The position numbers and the translations under genes were made by a program. 36,794 bases of DNA from Xylaria sp. FL1777 (taxonomy: Eukaryota > Ascomycota > Sordariomycetes > Xylariales > Xylariaceae). The stretch spans positions 1-36,794 of the forward strand of contig MU400818.1 of assembly GCA_022578965.1 (NCBI GenBank). Reading direction: 5' to 3'. Under the pieces are notes generated by a model that saw nothing but the letters and a program-made list of their open reading frames with translations, was not told the DNA's origin and ran no database searches. Positions 11,387 to 22,874 of the stretch are shown here, one piece after another. Each line of letters begins with the position of its first letter. Position 1 is the stretch's first letter.

Positions 11387-11903
11387 TATAATAAATTTAT
11401 TATATATTAATATAACAAGTTTACTTTTAAGGTTTTAATTTATAAATAATAATAAAATCTTTAATAGTAGTTCGTTAAAAAAGTTTTTAAAGTACTTTTA
11501 TTACTATGCATTAATAAAAGTCTTAAAAGATTAAAAGTAATAAATATATTAATGCTTAGCAGTTATAAAAAATTAATAGCTAAAAAGCTAAAAACTAAAT
11601 AAATAACTAAATATAAAAAATATATAATTATATAAACAAAAAAAACAATAGTAGTAATCTATAAATGTTGCTTTTTTTAATAAACTTAACGTTATATTAT
11701 TTTAAGTTTAAAGCTTAATAAATTTAACGCTTAAGTTTGTTAAGTTTAAAGCTTAATAAACTTAACGCTTAAGTTTATTAAGTTTATGCATTAAACCTTT
11801 ATAGTAGTTTAAATATATATCTTTTTAATAAATAGGACTTCTTTTGCGCATGTTTTTTTTATACTTGGCTTTTTAACCGGCCTAGTTAGCCCATTTCGTA
11901 ACA
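11387..11903 (-). repeat. 5' LTR of Gypsy-A copy A (517 bp)
   Basis: Matches the two LTRs of copy B (23176-23693 and 30395-30912). On the minus strand it starts TGTTACGAAATGGGCTAAC, has a TATA-like sequence about 40 bp in, and ends with a decayed TTGTTACA. It contains two 38-bp tandem units at 11713-11750 and 11751-11788, each built round AACTTAACGCTTAAGTT. The outer 60 bp (11840-11903) keep a high G+C content. The partner LTR lies outside the window, so its target duplication cannot be checked. Confidence 0.9.
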
Positions 11904-13423
11904 TAAACAAGCTTAAAAAAAAGTTATTATTGCTAAGGAAATATAAGCAGTATAACTAAGCAAAAAAGTTAAAAATTATATTTTAGCTAAAGCGGCTTAA
12001 CAACTTTAAAACGCAATTAGTTTGCTAGCATTTTTAACAATAATAAAAATTATCAAAAGTAAAAGCGCAAGCGCAGCTATGTTTAAATCATAAAGCTATT
12101 ATAACACGTAATAAAACATTAAACGTTAAAGTTTCTTTAATAGTGTAGCAAATGTAATACAATAGTATAACAGCTATATAAAATAGCATAAAAAAGCAGT
12201 ACTTAGGTTTACTAACAATTTTTTTTTGGGCTAATAAAAAGCCAAGAAAAGTTATGCCTATGTAAGGTTATGCTAGTATAGCAATTCTTTATGCCGGTAT
12301 ATTAATTGCCTTTAAATAAAGCGCAAATTTTAATAATTAATATAACTAGAATTTTTATTATAACTTTTATATTTTTAAAGCTATTATAACTAAGCTATTT
12401 AAATACTTTAGCATATATTACTTATTATATATTAAAGTAAAATAAAGTGGTTAAATAAACTAATTAATTAATTAAAGTAAGTTTAAACTAAGTTATATAA
12501 TAAAAATGTAAATATAAATATTTTGTTAAACTTTAAAGTATAAATTTAATTAATATATATAACATTATAAAAAATAGCTATAGTTATTTTATTTATATTA
12601 TTAAATAGCTTTTAAATTAATTGTTTTATTTTTTAATTTATATATAGCTTAATTATTTAAATATATAAGTTATAACTTATTTTTTTTATAATTAAAGTAA
12701 TATAATAAAATTTGCATAATTACACTACTTTATTTTATTAATATTTTTAATAAAGCTTATCTTTTATTTATAATAAATAATATTATAAAACTTATAAACA
12801 AGTAATTTATTATAATTAATTTATATATTTAATTTATTTATTTATTAATTGTTATAAATTTTATATATAAATTATAATATAAATAGTTTAATTATAATTA
12901 ATAATAAATATTTAAGCTAGTAGCGTTTAATTAATAAAGCTTAAAACAAATATATAAAAATATTAAACTATTTTTTTTAGCTTAGTTTATAAAGCGTTTT
13001 TATTTCTTTTAATAAAATAATAATTAAGTATTAAAATATTAATATAATCTTTAAAATAACATAGCTAGAAAATTATTTGTTAAGAATTTTTAATAAGCTA
13101 AAAAAAAAAGATTTTTATTAAAAAACTAGCGCTTTAAAAAAAAAAGCATAATTGCTTTTATATAAACAAAAAAAACAAAAAATAAGCTTAAAAAAAATAA
13201 AAGTTATTAAAACTGTTAAATAGCTATAATATAAGCAAATTTAATATTTATTTATATTAAATAAATTTAAGTTTACATATTAATATATAAAACTATTAAT
13301 AATTAAAAATATATTTTATTTTTTAAGCTAATATAATTTTTTATTAAAAAATAAAAAGCAAAGTTTTTTAAATATAAGCTAATTATTATTTAAAAACTTT
13401 ATATAAAACATAACGTTATTTAT
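11904..13423. other. AT-rich spacer without recognisable gene
   Basis: The first about 420 bp (to about 12320) are clearly less AT-rich than the surroundings and include short GC-containing stretches such as AAGCGCAAGCGCAGC near 12065. I found no coding pattern or inverted termini there. From about 12330 to 13423 the sequence is again almost entirely A and T, with no match that I can see to other parts of the window. Confidence 0.5.
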
Positions 13424-13457
13424 AAGCAAGTCGCACATTTAAGCAAATTGCACACTT
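13424..13457. repeat. Two tandem 17-bp repeats upstream of the pogo-like transposase
   Basis: Units at 13424-13440 and 13441-13457 share the pattern AAGCAARTYGCACAYTT and differ by transitions only, apart from the last bases. They end about 56 bp before the transposase start. Repeats placed here are commonly transposase binding sites or part of the terminal inverted repeat. I could not find the inverted counterpart downstream, so the element end is not proven. Confidence 0.5.
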
Positions 13458-13513
13458 TTTTAATTAACGTATACACTTTATTTTTATTACGTAATAACTT
13501 TATAATAAAACAA

Positions 13514-14900
13514 TGTTTATAGAATTTAAAGAAGCTAAAATTCTTTTAGCTATTGAAGCTATTTAATTATTTAAAAAAATTAGCATTTAATGCGCTTTTA
13601 AAATTTATAACGTTTTATCTTTAATAATATGCAATTATATTAAAAAATGCATTATAAAAAATAAAACCTGCGTTAATATACATAAACTTAATTTAATTAA
13701 AAAAAACCGTGCTTTTTAATTATATTATTAATTTAAATAAGCAAAAATATTTCTTTTTTTATTTTATAATAAAAAATATAGCTAACCTTTTATATAATTT
13801 GCAAAATATATTGCTTATTAGTAAGCCTTAAGCTTATAACTTCGTTAATTGTTAAAAAAAGCTTAAAACGTAGTTTATACGTGCTTATAATTATTTAAAA
13901 GCATTATGCAAAAATTTAAAGATTATTAACGCGTAGTTTAAGCGTTATATATATATAAAAACACAATATAGTATTTAAGATAAAAATGTTTAAAACTTTA
14001 ATAAAACTAGGTTTATAATAAGCTAAATTTACGCATATATAATTATTATACGTGCTAATTAATATAAAAAGCATAAAGCAATATAGCTTAATAATAAAAA
14101 ATAATTAATAGCAATTTATTTAATTAATTTATATAGTTTATTTATTTTTTTATATATTATTTTTTAAAGCGCTTTTTACTTTTAACATTAGTATAAAAAT
14201 ATTAACTTTTTAATAAATTAAGTATTTAATACTAGTTTTAATAAATAAACAAATAATAATATAAAATTAAAATAAGCAAAACATTTTAAAAAACATATTT
14301 AGCTGTTTAAAAAAAGCATATATTAATGATTAGTGCTAAACTAACATAAAAGTTATATATTAGCTAAGTTTAAAAAGTTTTACAAAAAATAAAACATTAT
14401 AACTATTGTTTTGCTTTTTTATTTATTGTATTTAATTTAGCTATTTAACGTTAAGCTTTATAGTTTATTAAAGCAAGCATATAATTATTAAATTAATAAT
14501 TTTATTAAATTATATGTTAATTATATTATTAAGCTTAAGTTCTTTATTGCATTTAAAAAAGCCTACTTTGCTACTTTTATAAAATTAAATATTTTAAAAG
14601 GTTTTTAAAAGTTAAAATTAATGCTTTATAATTTACAAATAGTAATTTGAAAGCTAAATATATAGTTATAATTATTAATGCTAATTTTTAATTTTTTTGT
14701 TTTTTAGTTTAAGGTTAGTAGCATATTTATATATTTAACTTAGTAAAAATTTCTATCGATTTTTTTATTAATAGCTTTTATGCTTAATTATTTACTAGCT
14801 TTATATGCTTTTATTTTTATAATTTGTTAGTTTAACATAATAGTACTTTTATATTGCTTTATTTAAAGCTAATTATTTTTTTTTTGCTGCTTAATATACT
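13514..14900 (+). pseudogene. Decayed pogo/Fot1-like DDE transposase (Tc1/mariner superfamily)
   Basis: The ATG at 13514 opens a frame reading MFIEFKEAKILLAIEAI, the start of the psq-type helix-turn-helix common in fungal pogo transposases. Next come residues of the form FKIYNV and, over 13690-13900, the CENP-B-like DNA-binding part, including AYNFVN and RAYNY.KA. Near 14000 is YNFNKT.F, the decayed YNFDETGF block with the first catalytic Asp. Near 14330 is an LMI.(A)K block at the second Asp. Around 14430-14470 is a PLDV-type region, and FIAFKKAYFAT near 14560 is typical of the C-terminal part. Stops are all TAA/TAG. The family protein is about 500 residues, so length fits. The enzyme would cut and paste its own DNA at TA sites. 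It is inactive here. The end coordinate is approximate. Confidence 0.8.
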
Positions 14901-15120
14901 TTTTTTTTTATATAACAACTTTTTTGCAATATTATAACCTTTTTAATATATATTATAAAAATTTATTTATAAATTTTATTTTTTGTTATTATTTCTATTT
15001 TTTTTTTTTATTATATTTGCATTTTTATTATAGCTTGTTTTTTTTTAAGTTATGCGCTATTATTAAGCTTATTTTTTAGTGTTTGGTTAATGCTTATTTA
15101 GTGCTTTTTTAGCTTGTTTT

Positions 15121-15206
15121 TAGCGCTTTTATTTATTATATTGCTATTTTTGCTTGCTTTTTTTAGCGCTTTTATTTATTATATTATTATTTTTATTTGC
15201 TTTATT
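15121..15206. repeat. Tandem duplication of a 43-bp unit
   Basis: Units at 15121-15163 and 15164-15206 both start TAGCGCTTTTATTTATTATA and then differ mainly by G/A and C/T changes. The second unit is the more decayed. Function unknown. Confidence 0.65.
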
Positions 15207-16138
15207 GTTTTTTTTATAGCTTAATTATTATGCTTTTATTTGCTATAAAATATAGCTAATAAAAATATAAAAAAGCTTAAGTATAATAAATTATTAAACT
15301 AAAATAAAAAGCTGCTAAACTTTTTAGTTAATTTTATATTTTTTTTTAATTTGTTTTTTAATAAAAATATTTTAGTACTTATATATTTTTATGCTTTTAT
15401 TTTACTGCTTTTAATTTTTAATTTGCTTTTATATTACTATTATTTTATTTATAGCTAATTTTGCTTATTTCTTTTTTTTTTTATAACTGTTTTATTTTTA
15501 ACTATTTAACTTTTTTTTATTTATTTTTAAGTATTATTGCTACTTTTTATTTTTTTATTTAAGCAATTTTTAAAACTGCTATATATAAATAGCTTTGCTT
15601 TTTTAAATTTAAACAATAGTAATATTATAAATTTTAAACTGCTTAAACTAAAACTTTTTTTTTTTTTTACTTTTTTTGCTTGTTTTTAATTTTAAAGTTT
15701 TTTTACTTTTAATAATTTAAGCCTTTTTAATAGCAATAAAAATAATAGCACTATTTTAAACGCTTTAAAACTAATTATTTTTATTTTTTTAATTTCTTTT
15801 TTATTTTTTATGCTTTATATTTTAAATAAGCTTATTATTTTATTTCTTAACTTTTTTTTTATTTTATTATAGCAAAATTATTTTTTTTTTATTGCTAATA
15901 AAGCTTTTATTTTTAGCAAACATTATTTTTTTATTTTTGCTTTTTTTTTTATTATTAGTTTATTATAATTAGCTTAACTAGTAGTTTTTCTTTTTATTTA
16001 ATAATATGCATTATTATATATAAAAACAAATTTTATATTTTTATTTTTATTAATATAATTATAATATGCTTTATTTTTTGTTTTTTTTGTTTTTTTTTAT
16101 TTTTGTTTATATTATTAGCTTGCTTATATTTTTAAAAT

Positions 16139-16220
16139 AGCTTTTAAAAAACAAAATATTTTAAGATTTAAAGTTTTCAAAAAAACTATAAGTTTTAAAA
16201 TATTTTGTTTTTTAAAGGCT
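16139..16220. repeat. Imperfect palindrome with about 39-bp arms
   Basis: The left arm (16139-16177) begins AGCTTTTAAAAAACAAAATA. The reverse complement of the right arm (16182-16220) begins AGCCTTTAAAAAACAAAATA. The arms agree except for about four positions, three of them transitions, with a loop of about 4 bases. It could be a small foldback element or the joined ends of a deleted inverted-repeat element. Confidence 0.65.
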
Positions 16221-17136
16221 TTTTTTCTTTTGTTTTTTTTAGTTTTAAAATAGTTAGTTTTTTATAAGCTATTTTTTTTCTTTTTATAGTTTTTATTTTT
16301 ATTATTAAATTTATAATACTAATTTCTTTTATAAATAAAGTAATAAATATAGCTAGCTATATATTAAAACATATAATTAATTATTTTATATAAAGCTTTT
16401 TAGCTTTTTATATTAATTTTTTAAAATAAAATAATTTTATTAATTTTTTTTTATTTTATATTAAGCTAAAAACAGTATAAATTTTTTTTAGCATACTTTT
16501 TTTAATACTAATAAACTTATTTTTTTTTTATTAAAGCCTTTTATTATAATATTTATTAATAAATATATATTATTTATTAATATAATATTAACAGTTATAT
16601 TATTTAGCTTTATTTTTTTGCTACATTTTTTTTAATAATATTAAATTTAAGTTATTTTTTTTTTTTAATTTACTTTTTTTTAAAATTTATACTGCATTTT
16701 AAACTTAATAAAACTTTATAAAACTTAAAATTTATAACTTAACTTTTTTAAATATAGTTTTAATAATACTATTTATTTTGTTTTTTTTTATTTTTTTTTA
16801 ATTTTTAAATATTAAATTATTTATTTGTTATTTAAAATATAACAATAGTTTATAAAGAATTATATGTTATTTGCTTTGTATGCTTTTTGTTTATTTATAA
16901 TTATTGCTTAGTATTTTAGTAATTTTGCTTAAATTAAAACAAAAGTAAATATTTAGCAAGCTTTAATAAAAAGCTTTAGCTTTTTTTAATATATTTAATT
17001 ATAATATACTATTTTATGCAAATATATAAAACTATTTTAAAATTACTTTAAAATTTTATATAACTAGCATTTGTTTAGCTATTTTGCTAGCTTTATTTTC
17101 TTTTTATAAAAACATAATATTAAAAATATAACTATA

Positions 17137-17630
17137 ATGCATCCTTTACTTAACTTGGCCACTTTATTAAATAAGCTACTTAAGCTTAGCGTACTACTTA
17201 TACTAAATTTTTATAGCAAGGTACTTAATAGCTATTATAGGTCTTTTTAAATAACTTCACTAATACTAATTATACAACAATATAATTGGTATTTTTAAAA
17301 TCCTTATTAAAAAGTGCATTTAGTAGTATTTTCTATAATTTCGTAGCTATTTTATTAAAGGCTACATAAAAAGCTACAGTAAAATTTAGCGTGCTTTGTT
17401 ATATTGCTATAGCAAAAATATCTATAAGATTATAAAAAATACTACTAGATGCGTTTTTTAATAAAGATTCTAAAAATACTAACCATTTGTTTATACGATT
17501 AATATTAGTAAAGTTATTCTAAAATAGCTATAATTGCTTTTAAGTACCCCTTTATGCTTAGTGGGTAAGCTAGTACACCAAGCCTAAGTAGCCCATTTAA
17601 TAAGGTGGCTAAGTTAAGTAAAAGATACGT
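17137..17630. mobile_element. 494-bp non-autonomous TIR element (MITE-like)
   Basis: The two ends form 60-bp terminal inverted repeats (17137-17196 and 17571-17630), differing at about ten positions, all C/T or G/A. Both contain TTTACTTAACTT followed by GCCAC. A TA dinucleotide flanks each end (17135-17136 and 17631-17632), consistent with the TA target of the Tc1/mariner group. The 374-bp interior has no transposase reading and is less AT-rich than its neighbours. It would depend on a transposase supplied elsewhere. The nearby pogo-like gene does not obviously share these termini. Confidence 0.75.
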
Positions 17631-17782
17631 TAAGCTACTTAATAAAAAGTACTTTATAAAAATTTTATATAAACTATTTTTTAATAGCAAACTAGTAGTA
17701 TTTTTATTTTAATGCTATATAAATTAACTTTGTTTTTTAAAACATGTTTTATATTATTAAACTTTTTTATTTAATTAATAAT

Positions 17783-17798
17783 ATAATACCTTTATATA
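17783..17798. repeat. 16-bp direct repeat at the 5' flank of the LINE
   Basis: ATAATACCTTTATATA occurs here and again at 33338-33353, directly after the 3' end of LINE copy 2. This is the size expected for a target-site duplication made by a LINE endonuclease. The low complexity of the sequence keeps confidence moderate. Confidence 0.5.
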
Positions 17799-17934
17799 CC
17801 TTTTTTGAAATTTTTACACTTAATTATAACTTTGTGAGTTTAAGCTTAATTATTAAATAATTAAAATTGCTAAAATTAGCGTAGCAACTTTTATTTATTA
17901 AGTAAGTTGCACTTTATTTACGGAGTACAAATAT

Positions 17935-19230
17935 AACAAAAAACGGAAAAATAGTATTAAATAACTTATTTATTAAAAACGCAATTAATATGCTATTAAA
18001 ACTTACTAGCAATATAACTATAACGCAGTAATGTTTTAACAAAAAATGCAAAGCTAACAAACTTTTTAGTATATAAAAAATAATTAACAGAATTATAAAA
18101 CTAGTATTATAGCTGCTAATAAAAGAAAAAATAACAAAAGAAATTTCTTTTTAAAAAAACATAAAAAAAGCATAAATAATATATACGTTAAAAAAAGCCT
18201 AAAAAAGCTAACAAAGTATAAAGCCTAATAATAAAAACGATTTTAATATATTTATAATTTATTATAACTTAAATACTATTATAAAAGCTAACTAAAAAAG
18301 TATTAAAAATACTGTTTAAAAGCTTTTTTAATAAACTTTATTAAACATAAATACGTTAAAATTTTAAGTATAAGTAATAATTTTATAGCTAGCTTATAAT
18401 AATAAAGCAATGCTATTTAAGCAAAACAAAAAAATGCTAATTAAAATTAAAAAACAAGCTAATAACCTTAAAAATAAAACATTAGCTAATATTATTAAAG
18501 CAGTAAATATAACGCTTATAAGCAATAATATAATTACTGCTAAAAAGCTATATAATAAAAATATAATAATTATTTTTAAAAAAGCAATGCTTTAAAAAGC
18601 TAAAAAAAAAAAATAAATTATAAAAGCTTTTAAAAAAGAATTAAAAGTGCAACAAAAAAAAGCAGCGCTAATAATAAAAAGTATTTTAGCAAAATGTATT
18701 AAAGTAATATATTTAAATAAAAATTTATTATAGCTACTATATAATAAATATTCTAAAGTTACAAAATGTAAAAAAATGCTATTTAAAAATATAAAAGCTA
18801 GATTTACGTTAATATTATTATATATAAGCAGCGTTATAATAACTAAAACAATATGCAAAAATAGCTTTTTATAAAAAGCTTAGCTATTTAACTATAAATT
18901 TTTTGCTATAAAGCTTAAAGTTATATAATATTTTAATTATTATAAATATAAATATATAACTAAATATTGCTGCAAAAACTTAAAGTATAACTATTATTTA
19001 GCTTTAAAGCACTAAAGAAGTAAAAAAAGCTGCTTAATAAAAACGCAAAAAGCAAAGCAAAAATAAATAAACTATAAAAAAATATATATAGCATAAAATA
19101 AAACTTGCTAAAAAAAAGTTAAATAAAAAAACAAAGCAAAAGCAATATATATATTATAATTTAAAAGCTTTTAAAGTGCTAAAAAAGCAGCAGCAATAAA
19201 TAAAAAAGTAAATAAAAGTAGTTTAAAAAT
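17935..19230 (+). pseudogene. LINE ORF1: gag-like RNA-binding protein
   Basis: The N-terminal part reads through several stops with an ANKRKNNKRN-like basic stretch near 18130. The middle (18410-18595, open for 61 codons) ends in an NNIITAKKLYNKNIIIIFKK region, which matches the fungal LINE ORF1 pattern of a 'SGDI' strand in an RNA-binding fold. At about 18930-19060 three decayed zinc knuckles follow in order: YFNYYKYKYITKYC, YNYYLALKH.RSKKSC and a third INYKK.YIA.NKTC. Several Cys codons appear as Tyr (TGC/TGT changed to TAC/TAT). Such proteins coat the element RNA. The reading changes frame at least once near 18350-18400. The start is not determined. Confidence 0.7.
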
Positions 19231-19329
19231 ATTAATAGCATTAGTTTTTATAAAGCTAAATAAAAAAGAATTACTAGTAAAAAAATAGCAAACTAGCAAT
19301 ATAAATAAAAATTTATTTTTATTAATTTA

Positions 19330-20200
19330 ATAATATATAATATTGCTTTTTAAAACATTATAAAATTTAAAAGCAATATAGCATATATACTATAAAATAA
19401 CAGCTTTAATTATATAGTAGTTTAAAAGCTAATAATTAATAAATATAGCAATATATATTGCTTTAATAATAGTAGCTATTAAGTTATTTAGTTAAAAAGC
19501 AAAGCTATATAATATATAAACAAAAAAATTGCAATAAAAACGCTAATAAAAAATACTAGTAAAAACTAAGCAAAAGTTATAATAAATAATAATAATTTAG
19601 TAATAACTTTATAATTAATATATTTGCTAAATTAAAAAAAAATAGTTTAATATAGTTTAATTTAAAAAATATATAAAGTAAACAAGCTAAAAAAACGTTA
19701 TATATTTATAAGTAATTTTAACTTTTATTATTTATTATAGAATTTAAAAAGCAAAAAAAGCTAAAAAACAAATAAACTGCTTAAGTTTATTGCACAATAA
19801 AATTTTATACTAGCTATTTTTTAAAAAAAAATAACTAAAATAAAGCATAAATAAAAAAGCTTAACAATAAACTTAATATAAATATTTAATAACTTAGCTA
19901 TTATTTATTAAAAAGACTTAAAGTAGCTAAGTTTTAATTATAAAGCATTAAAAGTTATTATTAATTTAAAAGTAGCTTTATAAAAATACTTTAAAAAAGC
20001 AAAAAAATAAAATTAACTTAAATTAAATAAAGATAAAATAGTTATAAAAGCAAAAGCTATTATTATAAAAATGTATATATTGCATATATTTAGCAAGCTA
20101 AATAATGCTTTTAATTTTTTAATTTAATAATTAGTAAAAATAGCAAATAAAACAACGCTTAAAAAAACTATAAAAAAAACTATTAAGTATTATTTTAGTA
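19330..20200 (+). pseudogene. LINE ORF2, APE-type endonuclease domain
   Basis: The plus strand reads an IIYNIA start strand near 19330, a Y..PIKTLIKN-like middle, and around 19700 IFISNFNFYYLL.NLKSK, the decayed GDFN.HHP..W motif that holds metal-binding residues of the AP-endonuclease fold. Near 19930 comes DLK.LSFNYKALKVII, the decayed LSSDHKAL motif with the catalytic His region. This domain nicks the target DNA to start target-primed reverse transcription. It is followed directly by the RT linker. Stops are spread through the frame, so it is inactive. Confidence 0.7.
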
Positions 20201-22750
20201 GTTTTTAAAAGTAATTACTTAAGAAGAAGGAGAAGGCCCTTAGCAACGAAGTAAAAAAGGCGCAAAAACGCAGCTAAAAACAAGCACTTGCAAGGGCATT
20301 TAAGGATTCCAAGTTATTGTAAAGCTTAGCTAAATAAGCAAGGTTTGCTTATAAGCTAGCCTTAAAAGTTACTGCAATTTTACCGCTAAAACAAACGGAA
20401 AATAAGCTGCCTTTTGCTAACACTTTTAAAGAAAAAATAGCCTTACTAGTAAAACGCTTTTTTTTTGCACTATTAGCAAACCTGTTTAATATACCTAAAA
20501 AAAACCTAACTTATAATAGCTATTAAAAGTTTATAGTTAACATTAATATAAAAAAAAAAATATAATATTGCTAATATAAAAGTTAGCGCTATAAAAAGCG
20601 CTAAAAAATAACTTGCTACTTAATAGCTTTTTTAAAGCTTATAAACTTGCTTTAGCAAAAAAAATAGCAATACTATATACTGCTAGCTTTTTACTAAAAT
20701 ATTACTTAGTATAATTTAAGTAAGCAAAAGTAATAATTATATTTAAACTTAAAAAGTTAAAAAAAACTAAAAAAACAGCTAAAAAATAGCGCTTTATTGT
20801 GCTTATTTGCATAATAAAAAAAGTACTAAAAAAAAAGCTATATTATTATATAGCAAAAGTAGCTAAGCAAAAAAATCTTTTGCTAAACAACTAAATAAAT
20901 AACAAACAAAACAAGTTAATAAACGTAGCTATTAAACTAATATTAAAAACAGTAAAAAAAACAATTAATAAAAAAAGCATAACGTTTTTACTGCAGCTAA
21001 ACATTATAAAAGCTTTTAATACTATTAATAAAAAAAAAATAATATATATTTTGCAATAAAAGAGCTTTTTTTTTTAAATAATTATATAAGTAAACTTTTT
21101 TATATTAAACTGCATAATGCGTTTTTGCTTTAATAAAACAGTATTTTAGCTAATAATACTAAAAGCTAAAGTTTTTTAAAAGTTTTTGCTTTTATTTTTT
21201 TTTTTCTTTTATATATTTTAATACTTTATAATAACTTTGCTATATACTAAAAGCTAATAATAATTAGCTTTGCTAATAATACTAACTTTATTATAGCAAA
21301 CCTAAATATAAAGCAAAACTACAAAGCTTTAAAAGCAGCATAAAAAACGTATAAAAACTAAATAAAACAACATAAAATAAAGTTTATACTATAAAAAAGC
21401 AAATTAATGCACCTTTTTAGCAATAAAACAACGTTTATATAAACAGTATACTTTTTTAACGCAATAATATACTTAAAAAACAGCGCAAAGTTTTTAAAAG
21501 TATAGTTTAATAAAAACATAAAATAAAAAAAATACTTAGTAAAGCTTAAAAAAAAACTAAGCATTTAATTATACGTAATAATTAAGCTATAAAACTTTGC
21601 ATAAAGTAATAATATAGTAAAAGCAAAGCAGGTATATATTATAATAATATAAAGCACTTTAGTTTATAGTATAATAACTTAGCATAAAAACTCCAAAAAA
21701 AATAAAACAAAAAGTATTGCTAATTTATTAGTAATAACTTAAAATAAATGCTTTAAATATATAGCTAAAGCTTTTAAAACAACTAAAATAAAGCACTTAA
21801 AAACTAAAATAAAAATTCTTTTTATTAACTTATATTTTAGTAGCAAAGCAGTAGCTTATAAATACTATATAAAAAGCTTAGTAGCTAAAAAATTAATCTA
21901 AAAAGCAATAAAAAAAATTAAAACTTTTATTTAAAATATAAAAGCTTAAAAAGCTAAAAACTAAACAAAAGGCAAACTTATAAGCAATAATAAAAGCATA
22001 GCTAAAAAAAATCTAACGTTAGCTTTAAACTTTTAATAAAAAAAGTAATTAAAAAAAAAAAAACTTAAAATTATACTAAAAAAAAAATAAATAAGCAAAT
22101 AAAACTAAACTAAAACAAGCAATAGTTATTTAATAATAGCTAAACAAAAGCTTAATAAAAATAAAGCTTTTAAAAAATATAGCAAATTATTAAAGCATAA
22201 AATAGCTATAATAATATAAATGCGTACTAAAAAAATAAAGCTAAAAGCATTTTTGCACAAAAAAAAAATTCTAAGCTTTTTTACGCCTTTTTGCAAATAT
22301 GCAAAAAAAAAAAAAACTTTTTAGCATATAGTTTTACGTTATAATTTGCTAAAAAACAAAAAAAAGCAGCTATAAAAAAGCTTTGCAGCTAAGCTACTAT
22401 AAACTAATAAAAACTTATAACTAGCTATAAAAAAGCTTAAAGCTATAAATAATATTGTAAAATAACTACTTGCTACTAATAAAATAGCAATATATAATAA
22501 AGCAATTAAAATAAAAAAAAATAAAAAAAGAAAAAAAAAAGCAAAAAACAGGAAAAAAACTAGCAAAAAAAGCAAAAGCGCTTCTTTAAAAGTCTTAAAA
22601 AACAAAAAAAAAGCTTTTATGCGCTTTCTAAAAAAGCAAAAAGTTTAAAAGCTTTAAAAAAAGTTTTTCTGCTTTTTAACTATTACTTTTTGTTTAGTAA
22701 ACTAGTTAATAAAAACCAGTTGTTATAAAGTAAAAAAACTTTGAAATAGC
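20201..22750 (+). pseudogene. LINE ORF2, reverse transcriptase and C-terminal zinc region
   Basis: From 20231 the frame reads KEKALSNEVKKAQKRS, then LARAFKDSKLL, FKEKIALLVKRFFFALLANL and NIPKKNLTY, the linker typical of fungal Tad1 ORF2 ahead of RT. Near 21000 is LQLNIIKAFNTINKK, the decayed DIKGAFDTV motif. At 21266-21290 is SFANNTNFIIA, the decayed FADD catalytic motif. At about 22200-22370 comes MRTKKIKLKAFLHKKK...FCKYA, the conserved C-terminal RTGKIGLRAFL stretch with a Cys/His cluster. The last 250 bp encode a Lys-rich tail. I did not locate an RNase H active site with certainty. Antisense Phe/Leu-rich open stretches here (21358-21564, 22339-22605) are shadows. Confidence 0.8.
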
Positions 22751-22874
22751 AGCATAAACATTATTACATAAGGTTTTTATTTAGCTTTTTATATAGTTTT
22801 ACCTATAAGTATACAAATAAAAAAACTGCGCTACAAAGCAGCACAGCAAGTTATTAATAATATAATATAATTAA

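Larger units (their letters stand above)
14901..17134. other. Unassigned T-rich region
   Basis: Strongly T-rich on the plus strand, suggesting a purine-rich minus strand before mutation. The first few hundred bases may still be the C-terminal tail of the pogo-like transposase. I found no motif of a known protein on either strand. It contains a 43-bp tandem duplication and a long imperfect palindrome, listed separately. Confidence 0.4.
17799..22862 (+). mobile_element. LINE copy 1: Tad1-like non-LTR retrotransposon, near full length
   Basis: About 5 kb with two consecutive reading regions on the plus strand: ORF1 (nucleic-acid-binding gag with CCHC knuckles) and ORF2 (APE-type endonuclease, RT, C-terminal region). 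Its 3' end, GCACAGCAAGTTATTAATAA, is shared with LINE copy 2, and both end in a TAA-rich tail, as in many fungal LINEs. The 5' boundary is set just after the 16-bp flanking repeat and is approximate. Decay is by transitions. The region 20221-20520 is strikingly less mutated than the rest. Confidence 0.8.

Noticed and set aside
18410..18595. 61-codon plus-strand open stretch as a separate small gene
   Set aside because: It is the middle of LINE ORF1: the flanking sequence continues the same protein pattern through stops on both sides.
18592..18858. 88-codon minus-strand open stretch
   Set aside because: Antisense to LINE ORF1, which reads on the plus strand with zinc knuckles.
21358..22605. 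Minus-strand Phe/Leu-rich open stretches (21358-21564, 22339-22605) and their counterparts at 31836-32042 and 32816-33019
   Set aside because: They are antisense to LINE ORF2 and occur in both copies at equivalent places, because Lys-rich sense sequence gives Phe-rich antisense frames.
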